60,079 nucleotides of DNA from Pseudomonas fluorescens (GCF_902497855.1 NZ_CABVHU010000029.1:1-60079); one strand, 5' to 3'. Numbered from the stretch's first letter, positions 1-8,967 are shown. Translations and numbers: made by a program. Notes: generated by a model from the letters alone, not told the origin.

Positions 1-127
1 TCCGTATGCTTACTTGAAGGATGTTCTTACACGCCTGCCGACGCAGCGTGCGAGTGAGATAACCGAGCTGTTGCCGCACAGGTGGGCGCCCGTTTAATCA
101 CACAAGGTGTGTTGGGCGGACGCTTAC
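1..127 (+). mobile_element. Right end of an IS66-family insertion sequence
   Basis: This is the terminal part of an insertion sequence whose body lies left of the window. It holds the last 31 codons of an IS66-type transposase followed by about 30 bp of non-coding end. The outermost bases 121-127 read CGCTTAC, so the element read inward begins GTAAGCG, the usual IS66-family terminus. A short stem-loop CACAC-AAG-GTGTG sits just after the stop codon. The 8-bp target duplication expected for this family cannot be checked because the left end is missing. Confidence 0.75.
2..97 (+). CDS. IS66 family transposase (TnpC), C-terminal fragment
   Basis: The open frame enters from the left edge and ends at TAA 95-97. 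It encodes 31 residues starting PYAYLKDVLTRLPT and ending ELLPHRWAPV. This matches the conserved C-terminal tail of IS66 TnpC transposases, which catalyse DNA cleavage and strand transfer with an RNase H-like DDE domain; none of that domain is inside the window. Whether the element is complete cannot be judged. The stop codon lies 30 bp from the putative element end, a normal distance for this family. Confidence 0.75.
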   Translation, partial: PYAYLKDVLTRLPTQRASEITELLPHRWAPV

Positions 128-367
128 GCTTTTTATGTGGTTTGCATTTGATGTTCTGTCGGTATCGAAACAGAACCACTCTACTTGAACGTCAGAATCT
201 GAACGACCATCTTTGTGAAAAACCTGATCAATAACACTGATTAAATGATGCAGATTCCCATTCACCACCTATATTTATTAAGCTGCCTGATGCGGTAGGT
301 GGGAAGCGTAGCTGTCCGATTTCTCCACACCTTGGGACCCCCATGGCCTGAAATCGAGGCGACTAAC

Positions 368-3300
368 ATGTTCAGTCAATCCTCCAAGATGGAATTTGAA
401 CCAAGACCCAAATCGCAGCATCCCAAAATTAATGTGGGCTGGGGCCTGATGGCCATAGCGATCACTGTGATAGCTGTCTGTGCAGCTTGGTTGCAACCAC
501 TCTACCCATTTCCAATGAAGCCTATGGCCGAGCGAAACCTGGTCGATCAGGTGCTTTACCCCATTGAGTCCAATGGCGACCTGAGACTATGGCATTCAAC
601 AACGACGCTTAACTCCATTGCTGCCTCCCCTGACGGAAAACACCTGTTGGCTGTCGGCGGCAGCGGTGCAGCAATTTACTCCGAGGATAGCGGCAAACAC
701 TGGACCAAACTGATCACTGGTGTAGACGATGCGCTGACATACGCGTGGATCTCAAACGACGGCTTGGAAGCGGGTGCCATCACTTCCACGGGTTTGAGCT
801 ACAAGATGAGCGTTTTTGGCAACGCGTGGACTTTGGATGAGAGCATTGCTCGATATGAGTTTTCAAAAGACGTTGCACAGAGCCAATTGCCGTCACTGAA
901 CTTCAATAATCGGTCACCTGAAAACTCTAATGGGATGCCAGCGGGGACACAGATTACAAGACATCTACCCCCATCTGAAAACCTGAATAACATCCGCCCT
1001 ACTGATGTCCGTCAGATGAAAGGCGCTGCCTACCCTTTACCCCCAAACTGCAATCAAACATGGGCCGTTGGTGACTTCGGCAGCATATCGACGAGTTTCG
1101 ACTGCAGCGCGAGTTGGGAGCTTCAAGCCAGTGCAGCACCTGGTAGCCTATTCGCCGTAACATTTCTCGCTGACGGCAAGCACGGTTGGGCGGCAGGATT
1201 TAATGGAGCTTTACTCAGAACTACCGATGGCGGTGACCATTGGTTACCCACAGACGCAGGTACTCAAACCATCCTGACCTCCATAATGTTCCTGGAAAAT
1301 GGCACTGGCTGGCTAGCCGGAGCAGACGGCACATTGAGGACAAGCAAAGATTTTGGCCGCTCCTGGGTCAAACTTGATATACGACCGCAATTGCCAGGGC
1401 TGCACTTTGTATATTTTCATCCTGATGGACTGCAGGGTTGGGTTACTGGCGATAACGGAACTTTTCTGGCGACTATCGACGGCGGCCATACGTGGTCATC
1501 AGTACCGTTGCCTTCAAGCGAGCTATTGAATTTACAGTCCATCAGGTTCTCTCCGGACGGAATCAACGGGAGCGCCACCGGCAGTGAGGGCATGGTGGTT
1601 ACCACCGACGGTGGTAAAACCTGGAATGTACAATATACACCGGAGGGCAAGACCCGAGTGGCCGGAACCGCGGCTTACAGCAGCGGTACAGGCTCTAGCT
1701 GGATTGCGCGCGATGAAGGCCAGATGCTTTCGACGACCGATGGCTGGAAAACCACTCACTACAGCTATTCACCTGCGCACTCCACTCGGTTAGCCATGTG
1801 GTTCAGCAGTGACAAGGAAGGCTGGGCCGTAGGTTTACATCCTGCCCTTACCAGAACCTCGGATGGCGGTGAAACCTGGACAATCGTCCCCTCACCCATT
1901 CAATACGCCCGCTATCCAGCTCCTTGGTTCTGGGCTTCACTGCTTCTAATCGGCGGGTTGTGGATACGCACATTCCAGACTAAACGTCCTCCCGTGGAAG
2001 ATGGCGTTGCTGCGATTGCGGCGTCGGATGCGCCAACCCAATCGTTCTCGCAGGACCGGCTTAGCTTCGGCCCTTTGGCCAAAGGTATCTCTCGGTTTCT
2101 GCGTAACGAGGCAACTGAGCCGCCACTGACGCTCGCTATTTCCGGCGATTGGGGGACAGGCAAAAGCAGTCTAATGAAGTTGATTTGCAAAGACCTGGAA
2201 AGTAACGGATGCCGTCCTGTGTGGTTCAACGCCTGGCATCATCAGAAGGACGAACAATTGCTGGCTGCGCTGCTCAGTGCGGTGCGCGAACAATCGCCCC
2301 CCTCCTTTTTCGCGGGTGGTTGGTTATTCCGTTGGCGACTCCTACTGCTACGTTCTAGAAAACACTGGTTCGTCACAACTGTCCTGCTGTTGGTAGGCGT
2401 CTGGGTCACAGGGTACCTGTGGGCCCATGAGGCAAGCCAATGGCAGCCGCTTTCGACTTTAATCAATGCAGTTGCTACCGCTGTGCAGCAAGGCCCTACG
2501 GCGCTGAACTTAGACTCACCGAGTTTGGCACCACTGGCGGCAAAGCTGGCGGGGCTGGTTACGATATTTGTCGCCTTGCGAAAAGCACTGACAGCCTACG
2601 GTGCGGACCCCGCCGTCTTGCTTTCCAACTCGGTCGAGCAGTTTCGACTCAAGGAGGCCAGTGCCCTCACTAGCTTCCGATCCCGGTTCGCCCAGGAGTT
2701 TGATGAAGTCACTCAGTGCTTGCCTGGGCGTTTGGTAGTGGTTATCGACGATTTGGATCGTTGTCGTGCAGAGGCTGTTTTAGAGGTCATGGAAGCCGTC
2801 AACTTCCTGGTTTCGTCAGGCAAGTGTTTTGTCATTTTCGGTATGGCCACCAATCGCGTTCAGGCGGCATTGGCCCTGTCCTTCGAAAAGATCGCCCAGG
2901 AAATGACCGAGCTCGATATTGCCAGTCAAGCTTCGTTCACCCCTGAAGCCAAAGCCGAACTTGAACGTACTCGGCGACGTAAATACGCTCGGGACTATTT
3001 GGAAAAACTGGTGAATCTCGAGATCGCCGTTCCTGACACGCCCACCGATGAACCCCACAGATTGTTGGAAGAGTCGTCACCCGATTCGTCGCAAGATAAG
3101 GCCGGCCCTTTCAAACGATTGAAGGTAGCCGCGGCAACGATTGGCTTTGTTATCGCAATCGCTGGTACTTGGTACTTGGGGGGGCACTATCAATTCCCTG
3201 TCATACCGACGCAGGCGGCTCAAACAGACGTACAAAACAAGGCCAAATCCTCACAACCCAGTGAGGTCGGCCAATCGAAATCGGACGTGTCCACTCCAAA

Positions 3301-3922
3301 CAAAGCCAGCCTGGATACCGCAGCAACCATCAATCCCTACCCAATGCATGAGCCGGTTGATACTCGCAACAATATCGCCTTCACTCTCATTGCCATTACC
3401 TTAGTCGTGGTCGCAGCGGGTATTGCGTACGCGCTTTTTCGGTTGCGGCGCAGCCTGTATCAAGTACAAGACTCGCCCGCCTTCAAAGCAGCCCTGGTGG
3501 CCTGGTTGCCTTTAGTCAAACGGCACCGCAAAACGCCTCGAGCCCTCAAACGTTTTGCTAATCGGCTGCGATACCTGGCCATGCTGCAACAGGCACAACG
3601 TCTCGACCAGAACGGCTGGGATACACTACCCAAACGGCTCAAAGCATGGCTTGGGCTATCGACCGCACCCGAGCAACCTTCTGACGCTGAGATCAGTATT
3701 GACGAACACCGGATCGTGGCACTGGGAGCCCTCTATGAAGTATTCGGCAGTGATTGGAAGAATTGCGCTCAAACAAACTTCCCTGAAAATGAACTCGCCC
3801 AAGTCGCCGCAACATCGCTCAAGGCCTACTGCGTCCAGAGCATGGGTATAACGTGGCCACCTACGAAGGAAGAGCTGCAGAGCTTCGAAAAATCGCTGTC
3901 GGGGATACGAATTCCGTCTTGA
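368..3922 (+). CDS. Membrane-anchored YCF48/BNR-like propeller fused to a KAP family P-loop NTPase
   Basis: The protein has 1,184 residues. A transmembrane helix (about 24-42) is followed by a long extracytoplasmic region with at least seven blades of the type GW..G..G.L..T.DGG..W (for example GWAAGFNGALLRTTDGGDHW near 1189-1250), as in YCF48/BNR beta-propellers. A second helix (about 517-534) leads into a cytoplasmic KAP NTPase with Walker A GDWGTGKSS (about 592) and Walker B VVVIDDLDRC (about 790). A hydrophobic helix sits between the Walker motifs, as is usual in KAP proteins, and two more helices occur near 920 and 1020. Start 368 was chosen over GTG 299 because GAGGCG stands 7 bp upstream. 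KAP proteins are membrane ATPases, some linked to phage exclusion; the role here is unknown. The 240 bp upstream, after the IS66 end, hold no gene. Confidence 0.8.
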   Translation: MFSQSSKMEFEPRPKSQHPKINVGWGLMAIAITVIAVCAAWLQPLYPFPMKPMAERNLVDQVLYPIESNGDLRLWHSTTTLNSIAASPDGKHLLAVGGSGAAIYSEDSGKHWTKLITGVDDALTYAWISNDGLEAGAITSTGLSYKMSVFGNAWTLDESIARYEFSKDVAQSQLPSLNFNNRSPENSNGMPAGTQITRHLPPSENLNNIRPTDVRQMKGAAYPLPPNCNQTWAVGDFGSISTSFDCSASWELQASAAPGSLFAVTFLADGKHGWAAGFNGALLRTTDGGDHWLPTDAGTQTILTSIMFLENGTGWLAGADGTLRTSKDFGRSWVKLDIRPQLPGLHFVYFHPDGLQGWVTGDNGTFLATIDGGHTWSSVPLPSSELLNLQSIRFSPDGINGSATGSEGMVVTTDGGKTWNVQYTPEGKTRVAGTAAYSSGTGSSWIARDEGQMLSTTDGWKTTHYSYSPAHSTRLAMWFSSDKEGWAVGLHPALTRTSDGGETWTIVPSPIQYARYPAPWFWASLLLIGGLWIRTFQTKRPPVEDGVAAIAASDAPTQSFSQDRLSFGPLAKGISRFLRNEATEPPLTLAISGDWGTGKSSLMKLICKDLESNGCRPVWFNAWHHQKDEQLLAALLSAVREQSPPSFFAGGWLFRWRLLLLRSRKHWFVTTVLLLVGVWVTGYLWAHEASQWQPLSTLINAVATAVQQGPTALNLDSPSLAPLAAKLAGLVTIFVALRKALTAYGADPAVLLSNSVEQFRLKEASALTSFRSRFAQEFDEVTQCLPGRLVVVIDDLDRCRAEAVLEVMEAVNFLVSSGKCFVIFGMATNRVQAALALSFEKIAQEMTELDIASQASFTPEAKAELERTRRRKYARDYLEKLVNLEIAVPDTPTDEPHRLLEESSPDSSQDKAGPFKRLKVAAATIGFVIAIAGTWYLGGHYQFPVIPTQAAQTDVQNKAKSSQPSEVGQSKSDVSTPNKASLDTAATINPYPMHEPVDTRNNIAFTLIAITLVVVAAGIAYALFRLRRSLYQVQDSPAFKAALVAWLPLVKRHRKTPRALKRFANRLRYLAMLQQAQRLDQNGWDTLPKRLKAWLGLSTAPEQPSDAEISIDEHRIVALGALYEVFGSDWKNCAQTNFPENELAQVAATSLKAYCVQSMGITWPPTKEELQSFEKSLSGIRIPS

Positions 3923-3988
3923 TGACCGTGTCCAGCCGAGAGTCGTGAAATCGGGAGCGGAAGGCGCCCGTTTTCAGTGTCCTGTCTT

Positions 3989-4072
3989 GGAATGCGCTAT
4001 TGGGCATCGAGCAAAGTCTCATACCGCTATGCCATAGCGTTCCCCACGTCCGCCGAGGGCGGCCTCGTTTGG
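3989..4072. repeat. Repeat R3, copy a
   Basis: This stretch, with the core ATCGAGCAAAGTCTCAT and CGTTCCCCACGTCCGCCGAG, recurs at 24286-24392 and 31951-32068 with scattered substitutions. It stands at the left of the R1-DUF6124-pobA-tail unit. Translated on the minus strand it gives a peptide shared with copy c, but the conservation is at DNA level. No function is known to me. Confidence 0.7.
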
Positions 4073-4128
4073 GGAGACACCTTGAGCATAGCGTGCAAGA
4101 ACCCCCTGAATAACTGCATTCGTTATGC

Positions 4129-4542
4129 CGGCCGATCCGGTGGCACGCCGGATACTCCTCATATGGTGCTGACCGAGTGCAGAAATCAGCCGCGCAGCAA
4201 TGTTCAATCAAGCAAATTAAACATCCGCGAAAGGCGCATGTTTAAGCGTCCTACTGCTCACGTCCTGAAAGCTACAAGACCTTGCGTCGTTGCCTACGGT
4301 TACGCCAGAATCCGCCGGCTTGTGCGCCTGTGGCCCGCTCGGTAACTTGATTCCCGTCACTGCCCATCAGTGATCGGGTTTAGCAGCCCGTCATGTACTG
4401 AAGCGCATTTGCATCCAGACAGTCAGGTCATTTCAGGCCTGCACTTCATGGTAGCTGTGCGTAGGGCGCCTTCGGGCGCGCCGGTTTGGTACTCCCCGGT
4501 CTGCTAACCTGCGCACAGCTGCCTCCCTACGTTTAGCAGCGA
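4129..4542 (+). repeat. Repeat R1, copy a (long leader repeat ahead of a DUF6124 gene)
   Basis: This segment is a near-identical direct repeat of 15053-15463. Both copies start at CGGCCGATCCGGTGGCACGC and end at TTTAGCAGCGA. They share a hairpin TTAAACAT...ATGTTTAA near 4217-4245 and the structured RNA region at the 3' end. Copy a is followed 36 bp later by an intact DUF6124 gene, whereas copy b has lost its gene. Confidence 0.9.
4370..4542 (+). ncRNA. Structured leader RNA candidate (C4-antisense-like), copy a
   Basis: The arms GGTAGCTGTGCGTAGG (4450-4465) and CCTGCGCACAGCTGCC (4508-4523) pair along all 16 positions with two G-U wobbles. They enclose a GCGCC-TTCG-GGCGC hairpin and a CCGG/CCGG element, giving a three-way junction. 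The overall look recalls the Rfam C4 antisense RNA, but I recall that resemblance from memory and could not test it. It may be a cis leader of the DUF6124 gene that follows at 4579, or an independent small RNA. Confidence 0.5.
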
Positions 4543-4578
4543 TAGGTGACGGCTCCAACTGTTTGGAGTACCAAAATA

Positions 4579-4941
4579 ATGATCAAACCTTCACCCAATC
4601 CGCCAGACACCGATCCGGCATCGCCCTATCAAAGCCCCGATTCAAACAAACTCAACGAAGCCGCCGAACGCGCCCTCGATTCCCACGTCCCCTCAACTGC
4701 CGACATCAAAGCCACCCCACGCACACACAGCACCCTGTTCACCGTCGACCCGCACGCCACAACCGAAACCCTCGCGGTTTATCTGGTCGAGACACTGGCC
4801 TCTGTCGACGTGATGGTTCATCACCTGGTGGATCATCTGGACGGCGGATCGCGCCACGCCTTGTTGGGTATTTCCAACAGCATCATGCTCGCGGAAATCA
4901 CTGCGAACCGGATGCTGGATCAGATCGATCCACCCGCTTGA
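4579..4941 (+). CDS. DUF6124 family protein (intact copy)
   Basis: This 120-residue protein starts MIKPSPNPPDTDPASPYQS and has a proline-rich N-terminus, a middle LFTVDPHATTETLAVYL segment and a helical C-terminus ending NRMLDQIDPPA. It matches a pseudomonad-restricted family of unknown function (DUF6124/DUF3077-like). The ATG at 4579 is preferred over 4546 because family members begin MxKPTPNPP and GGAG lies at 4564-4567. No signal peptide or membrane helix is visible. It is the only complete copy in the window; fragments lie at 8886-8936, 11384-11512 and 24389-24482. The structured R1 leader upstream suggests post-transcriptional control. Its coding style resembles the host genes. Confidence 0.75.
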   Translation: MIKPSPNPPDTDPASPYQSPDSNKLNEAAERALDSHVPSTADIKATPRTHSTLFTVDPHATTETLAVYLVETLASVDVMVHHLVDHLDGGSRHALLGISNSIMLAEITANRMLDQIDPPA

Positions 4942-4971
4942 GGCAAACCCATCCGCGATGCGGGCTATGCA

Positions 4972-4997
4972 GCGGTCCCTTTTTTATCGGGGACCGC
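4972..4997 (+). terminator. Stem-loop after DUF6124, copy a
   Basis: GCGGTCCC (4972-4979) pairs with GGGACCGC (4990-4997) around a T-rich loop. It follows the DUF6124 stop by 30 bp and recurs after the two other DUF6124 3' ends. The T-run lies in the loop and not after the stem, so termination is likely but unproven. Confidence 0.55.
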
Positions 4998-5078
4998 ATT
5001 TCACCGGAGGGCCATTCCACTAACCAAACCAGCCGCGGCTCTATCGAACGATCAAGCCCCCCTACCCTATCGGCTGCT

Positions 5079-5507
5079 TACTCGACATCCTCGTAAGGCA
5101 ACCCCACATAGTTCTCCGCAATGTTGACCAACCCAGCGTGGGAGTTGAAGAAGTACTCACGATCAGCCTATTGCAGGCTTCTGGTCCCACGCATCTTTAT
5201 GCTCGCCAAAATCGTGCAGCAGGTTGGTCATGAACCAGCTGAAACGCTCGCCTTTCCAGACACGCCGCAGTGCCAGTTCGGAGTATTTCTCCGGCAAGTC
5301 GGTGCGGCCTTCCTTGTAGACCTTGACCAAAATTCGATACAGGCAGTGCACGTCGGAGGCGGCCAGGTTCAAGCCTTAGGCGCAGGTCGGCGGCACGATG
5401 TGCGCGGCGTCGCCAACCGGGATCAGCTTGCCGTACTGCATCGGCTCGACCACCGAGCTGCGCAGCGGCGCGACGCTCTTTTCCAGCGAAGGACCGGTCG
5501 CCGGCAC
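5079..5507 (-). pseudogene. pobA 3' fragment, copy a
   Basis: The minus strand reproduces the last 140 or so codons of the intact pobA at 32096-33283, from the TAA stop (5079-5081) up to the region matching GPSLEKS, where identity ends abruptly near 5507. It cannot be functional. It carries a 1-bp insertion in GCAGGCTTCT relative to GCATCTTCT of the intact gene, and an AAA-to-TAA nonsense change at the GAKGL motif. It lies convergent to the intact DUF6124 gene and forms the left border of the GC-rich pcm block. Confidence 0.9.
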
Positions 5508-5572
5508 CCCCGGCTTGCCGAGCCAGCCCGCCGGCCATACCATTCGACTATTCCTCAGGCGGAGGAGTCATT

Positions 5573-6316
5573 GTGAAGCCGGTGATGCTCCTGACGCGCA
5601 TCCTGGCGCCTGCCATCGCTCTGGCGCTGGCATCCGCCGGCCTGCATGCCGACGACCCGTTCGCGCCGTTGCGCGACGCCATGGTGCGGGAGATCGCCGC
5701 CATGTCGTCCGTCACCCGCGACGAAACCCGCAGGGCCGAGTTTGCCGCGCCGGTGATGGCCGCGATGGCCAGGGTGCCACGCCATAAGTTCGTCCCGCCC
5801 GACGAGGTGCGCTACGCCTACGAGAACCGCCCGCTGCCGATCGGCTACGGCCAGACCATCTCCCAGCCTTACATCGTCGCCCTGATGACCGACCTGACGC
5901 AGGTCGGGCCCGGCGACGTGGTGCTCGAGATCGGCACTGGCTCGGGCTACCAGGCGGCGATCCTCGCCGAGCTGGCGCAGGCGGTCTACACGATGGAGAT
6001 CATCGAGCCGCTGGCAGTGCAGGCCGGGGAGCGCCTGGGCCGGCTGGGCTATGCGAAGGTGCAGGCCCGGCTGGGCGATGGCTACCACGGCTGGCCCGAG
6101 CACGGACCTTACGACGCCATCCTCGTCACCGCCGCCGCCAGCCATGTGCCGCCGCCACTGATCGCCCAGCTCAAGGCCGGCGGGCGGATGGTCATCCCGG
6201 TCGGCGCGCCGTTCATGATCCAGTACCTGCTGCTGATCGAGAAGGCCGGCGATGGCAGTGTGTCCACCCGGCAGGTGCTGCCTGTGCGCTTCGTGCCGCT
6301 GGTCGGAGGCGGCTAA
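5573..6316 (+). CDS. pcm: Exported protein-L-isoaspartate O-methyltransferase
   Basis: This 247-residue protein would methylate L-isoaspartyl residues in damaged proteins using SAM. The PCMT fold is clear: motif I VLEIGTGSGYQAAILAEL at about 120, the upstream GYGQTISQPYIVALM substrate/cofactor segment, and the downstream YDAILVTAAA and GGRMVIPVG motifs. Unlike the housekeeping cytosolic Pcm it starts with a hydrophobic leader, MKPVMLLTRILAPAIALALA, with probable cleavage after LHA (residue 27), so it should act in the periplasm. The GTG start at 5573 has an excellent GGAGGAG 6 bp upstream. The stop is 2 bp from the next gene, so the two are co-transcribed. The DNA is much richer in G+C than the surroundings, which suggests transfer. 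Confidence 0.85.
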   Translation: MKPVMLLTRILAPAIALALASAGLHADDPFAPLRDAMVREIAAMSSVTRDETRRAEFAAPVMAAMARVPRHKFVPPDEVRYAYENRPLPIGYGQTISQPYIVALMTDLTQVGPGDVVLEIGTGSGYQAAILAELAQAVYTMEIIEPLAVQAGERLGRLGYAKVQARLGDGYHGWPEHGPYDAILVTAAASHVPPPLIAQLKAGGRMVIPVGAPFMIQYLLLIEKAGDGSVSTRQVLPVRFVPLVGGG

Positions 6317-6318
6317 GC

Positions 6319-8751
6319 ATGCATTCGCCGCCGTTGCTCGCCCTCGCGCTGCTGTCTGCCTCCGCGCTCGGCTATGAGGTGCTGCTGCTGCGACTGCTTT
6401 CGATCATCCAGTGGCACCATTTCGCCTACATGATGATCAGCGTCGCGCTGCTCGGCTACGGCGCTGCCGGCACCGCCGTGGCGCTGGCGCGGCCGGTGCT
6501 GGCGCCGCGCTTCCACAGCGTGTTCATCGGCGGCGCGGTGCTGTTCGGGCTGAGCGCGATCGCCTGCTTCAGCCTGGCCCAGCAGGTTCCGTTCAATCCC
6601 CTCGAGATCCTCTGGGACGCGCGGCAGTCGGCGCGCCTGCTGCTGATCTACCTGCTGCTGTTCGTGCCGTTCTTCTGCGCGGCGGTGTGCATCTGCCTGA
6701 CCTTCACCTGCTTTCAGGAACAGATTCACCGGATCTACGCCTTCGACATTCTCGGCGCCGGCGTGGGCAGCCTGGCGATCGTCGCCGCGCTGTTCGCCCT
6801 GACGCCCGTCGATGCACTGCGGCTGCTGGGGGGCACCGGCATCGCCGCCGGAGCGCTGGCCGGCATGGCTTGCACGGGGCATAGGCGCTGGCTCGTGCCG
6901 TTGCTGCTGGCGGCGGCGGTCGCGGTGCCGGCCGGCGTGCCCGGGCGCTGGATCGCCCTGTCGCCCTCCGAGTACAAGGAACTGAGCCAGACGCTGCGTA
7001 TCAAGGATGCGCGCGCAATCGCCCAGACCTGGAGTCCGCTGGGCCTGCTCACGGTCGTCGACAGCCCGACCATTCCCCTGCGCCACGCGCCGGGCCTGAG
7101 CCTCAACGCGACGCAGGAACCGCCCGCACAACTGGCCATCTTCACCGACGGCGACGGCCTTTCCGTGCTGAACCGCTATGACGGGCGCCGCGAGCCGCTC
7201 GCCTACCTGGACTACCTGACCTCGGCTTTGCCCTATCACCTGCTGCGCCAACCCCGGGTGCTGGTGCTGGGCAGCGGCGCCGGCGCCGATGTGCTGCAGG
7301 CGATGTACCACGGCGCCAGCGCGGTGGATGCCATCGAACTGAACCCGCAGGTGATCGATCTGGTCCAGCGCCGCTTCGCCGACTTCTCCGGCAAGCCGTA
7401 CAGCGCGCCCAACGTCCGTGTGCTGATCGGCGAGGCGCGCGGCCTGGTGGCTTCGCGCAGCGAGCCTTACGACCTGATCCAGATCGCCCTGCTGGACTCC
7501 TTCGGCACCGCCTCGGGCGGCCTGCATGCGCTGTCCGAGAACTACCTGTACACGGTGGATGCCTTCGACGAGTACCTGCGCCATCTCGCGCCCGGCGGCC
7601 TGTTGGCCATCACCCGCTGGGTCACCCTGCCGCCGCGCGATGTTCCCAGGCTGCTGGCCACCGCGGCCGCGGCCATCGAGCGCGACGGGCAGGCCAGCGC
7701 GGCGCGCCGCATTGTCATGATCCGCGGCTGGAAGACCGCGACGCTGCTGGTCAGCAACAGGGATTTCGACGACGCCCGCATCGCCGTGCTGCGGGAGTTC
7801 TGCCGGGCGCGCTCCTTCGACCTGGCCTACTACCCCGGGATGACCGTGGCCGAGGCGAACCGCTACAACCTGCTCGACCGGCCCTGGTTCTTCGAAGCGG
7901 CGCAGGCCCTGCTGTCCGGCGAGCGCGCGAAGTTCCTGGCACGCTACAAGTTCGACGTGCGTCCAACCATGGATGACCGGCCGTATTTCTTCCACTTCTT
8001 CAAGTGGCGTTCGCTGCCGGAACTGCTGGCGCTGAAGGCGCAGGGCGGCCTGTCAATGCTGGAGTGGGGCTATCCGGTGCTGATCGCCACACTGCTGCAG
8101 TCCAGCGTGGCCGCCGTGCTGCTGATCCTGGCGCCGCTATGGGTGGCGCGGCGGCGCCAGCGGCGCTCTCGGAATGCGGCTTTGGCCAGGTTCGAACGTC
8201 GGGTCGTGTCCTACTTCGCCGCCATCGGCTTCGCCTTCATGTTCATGGAAATCGCCTTCATCCAGAAGTTCACCCTTTTCCTCAGCCATCCGTTGTATTC
8301 GGTGGCGGTAACGCTCAGCGCGTTCCTGATCTTCGCTGGCCTCGGCAGCCGTTACTCCGGCCGGCGGCGGGGGGACATTGGAACTGGCGTGGGGCTCCGT
8401 CATCCGCTCGCGCGGCCAGTCCTGGCGATCTGCGCGATCGCCCTGCTCTACCTGATCGCCCTGCCCCCGTTGTTCCAGCTGCTGGCGCCGGTGGGGACCC
8501 TCGCCAGGTTCGGCATCTGCGCCGCGCTGGTAGCGCCGCTGGCGTTCGCCATGGGCATGCCGTTTCCGCTCGGACTCGGGCGCGTCTCCGCGCGCGCCGA
8601 AGCACTGGTGCCGATCGCCTGGGGCGTCAACGCCAGCGTATCGGTGGTGGCGGTCGTGCTGGCGACCCTGCTGGCGATCCACCTGGGCTTCACCGTGGTG
8701 TTGCTACTGGCGTTGCTGCTGTATCTCGCGGCGGCGGTCGCGTTTCCCTGA
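6319..8751 (+). CDS. Multi-pass membrane protein with a spermidine-synthase-like domain
   Basis: This 810-residue protein has about six N-terminal membrane helices (residues 1-210). A central soluble spermidine/spermine synthase-like Rossmann domain follows (about 290-520) with the nucleotide motif VLVLGSGAGADVLQAM and AIELNPQVIDLV, then a C-terminal set of about six helices after residue 580. The layout matches the family of fused integral-membrane aminopropyltransferase-like proteins whose substrate is generally unknown. It begins 2 bp after pcm, in the same GC-rich block, so both probably act on one envelope process. Whether it transfers aminopropyl groups or uses SAM differently cannot be told from sequence. 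It is followed by about 130 bp without features before a DUF6124 fragment. Confidence 0.75.
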   Translation: MHSPPLLALALLSASALGYEVLLLRLLSIIQWHHFAYMMISVALLGYGAAGTAVALARPVLAPRFHSVFIGGAVLFGLSAIACFSLAQQVPFNPLEILWDARQSARLLLIYLLLFVPFFCAAVCICLTFTCFQEQIHRIYAFDILGAGVGSLAIVAALFALTPVDALRLLGGTGIAAGALAGMACTGHRRWLVPLLLAAAVAVPAGVPGRWIALSPSEYKELSQTLRIKDARAIAQTWSPLGLLTVVDSPTIPLRHAPGLSLNATQEPPAQLAIFTDGDGLSVLNRYDGRREPLAYLDYLTSALPYHLLRQPRVLVLGSGAGADVLQAMYHGASAVDAIELNPQVIDLVQRRFADFSGKPYSAPNVRVLIGEARGLVASRSEPYDLIQIALLDSFGTASGGLHALSENYLYTVDAFDEYLRHLAPGGLLAITRWVTLPPRDVPRLLATAAAAIERDGQASAARRIVMIRGWKTATLLVSNRDFDDARIAVLREFCRARSFDLAYYPGMTVAEANRYNLLDRPWFFEAAQALLSGERAKFLARYKFDVRPTMDDRPYFFHFFKWRSLPELLALKAQGGLSMLEWGYPVLIATLLQSSVAAVLLILAPLWVARRRQRRSRNAALARFERRVVSYFAAIGFAFMFMEIAFIQKFTLFLSHPLYSVAVTLSAFLIFAGLGSRYSGRRRGDIGTGVGLRHPLARPVLAICAIALLYLIALPPLFQLLAPVGTLARFGICAALVAPLAFAMGMPFPLGLGRVSARAEALVPIAWGVNASVSVVAVVLATLLAIHLGFTVVLLLALLLYLAAAVAFP

Positions 8752-8885
8752 TCGCGGCGGTTCGGAGCTAAACGTCAACAGACCCTGGTGAGACGGATGG
8801 CCTGTTGGAACGCCGCTTGCCGCAGTTCACACGTCTCGCCGTGTCGATCAGCGAGGGCTTTTTCCAGATGAAGGGCTAAAGCTAG

Positions 8886-8936
8886 GCGGAAATCACGGTG
8901 AACCGGATGCTGGATCAGATCGATCCACCCGCTTGA
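8886..8936 (+). pseudogene. DUF6124 3' fragment, copy b
   Basis: Only the last 16 codons and the stop of a DUF6124 gene remain (EITVNRMLDQIDPPA in the original frame). Identity to 4891-4941 is nearly complete, and continues through the stem-loop to about 9018. The upstream border with the GC-rich block is abrupt. Confidence 0.85.
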
Positions 8937-8967
8937 GGCAAACGCGTCCGCGATGCGGGCTATGCAG

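Noticed and set aside
3861..4211. Minus-strand peptide sharing KRGRP.RTWG..RH with a frame at 31693-32073
   Set aside because: The similarity comes from the R3 DNA repeat. The frames have no ribosome binding site and diverge outside the repeat, so a gene is unlikely.
4563..5096. Alternative plus frame (177 codons) overlapping DUF6124
   Set aside because: The DUF6124 frame is conserved at protein level in the partial copies; this frame is not.
5121..5576. Plus-strand frame of 151 codons across the pobA fragment
   Set aside because: It is antisense to decayed pobA and crosses the junction into unrelated DNA.
6313..7995. Long minus-strand frame (560 codons) opposite the spermidine-synthase-like gene
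   Set aside because: It is antisense in very GC-rich DNA, low in hydrophobic structure and rich in R/G/Q/H, as expected for a shadow of a real gene.
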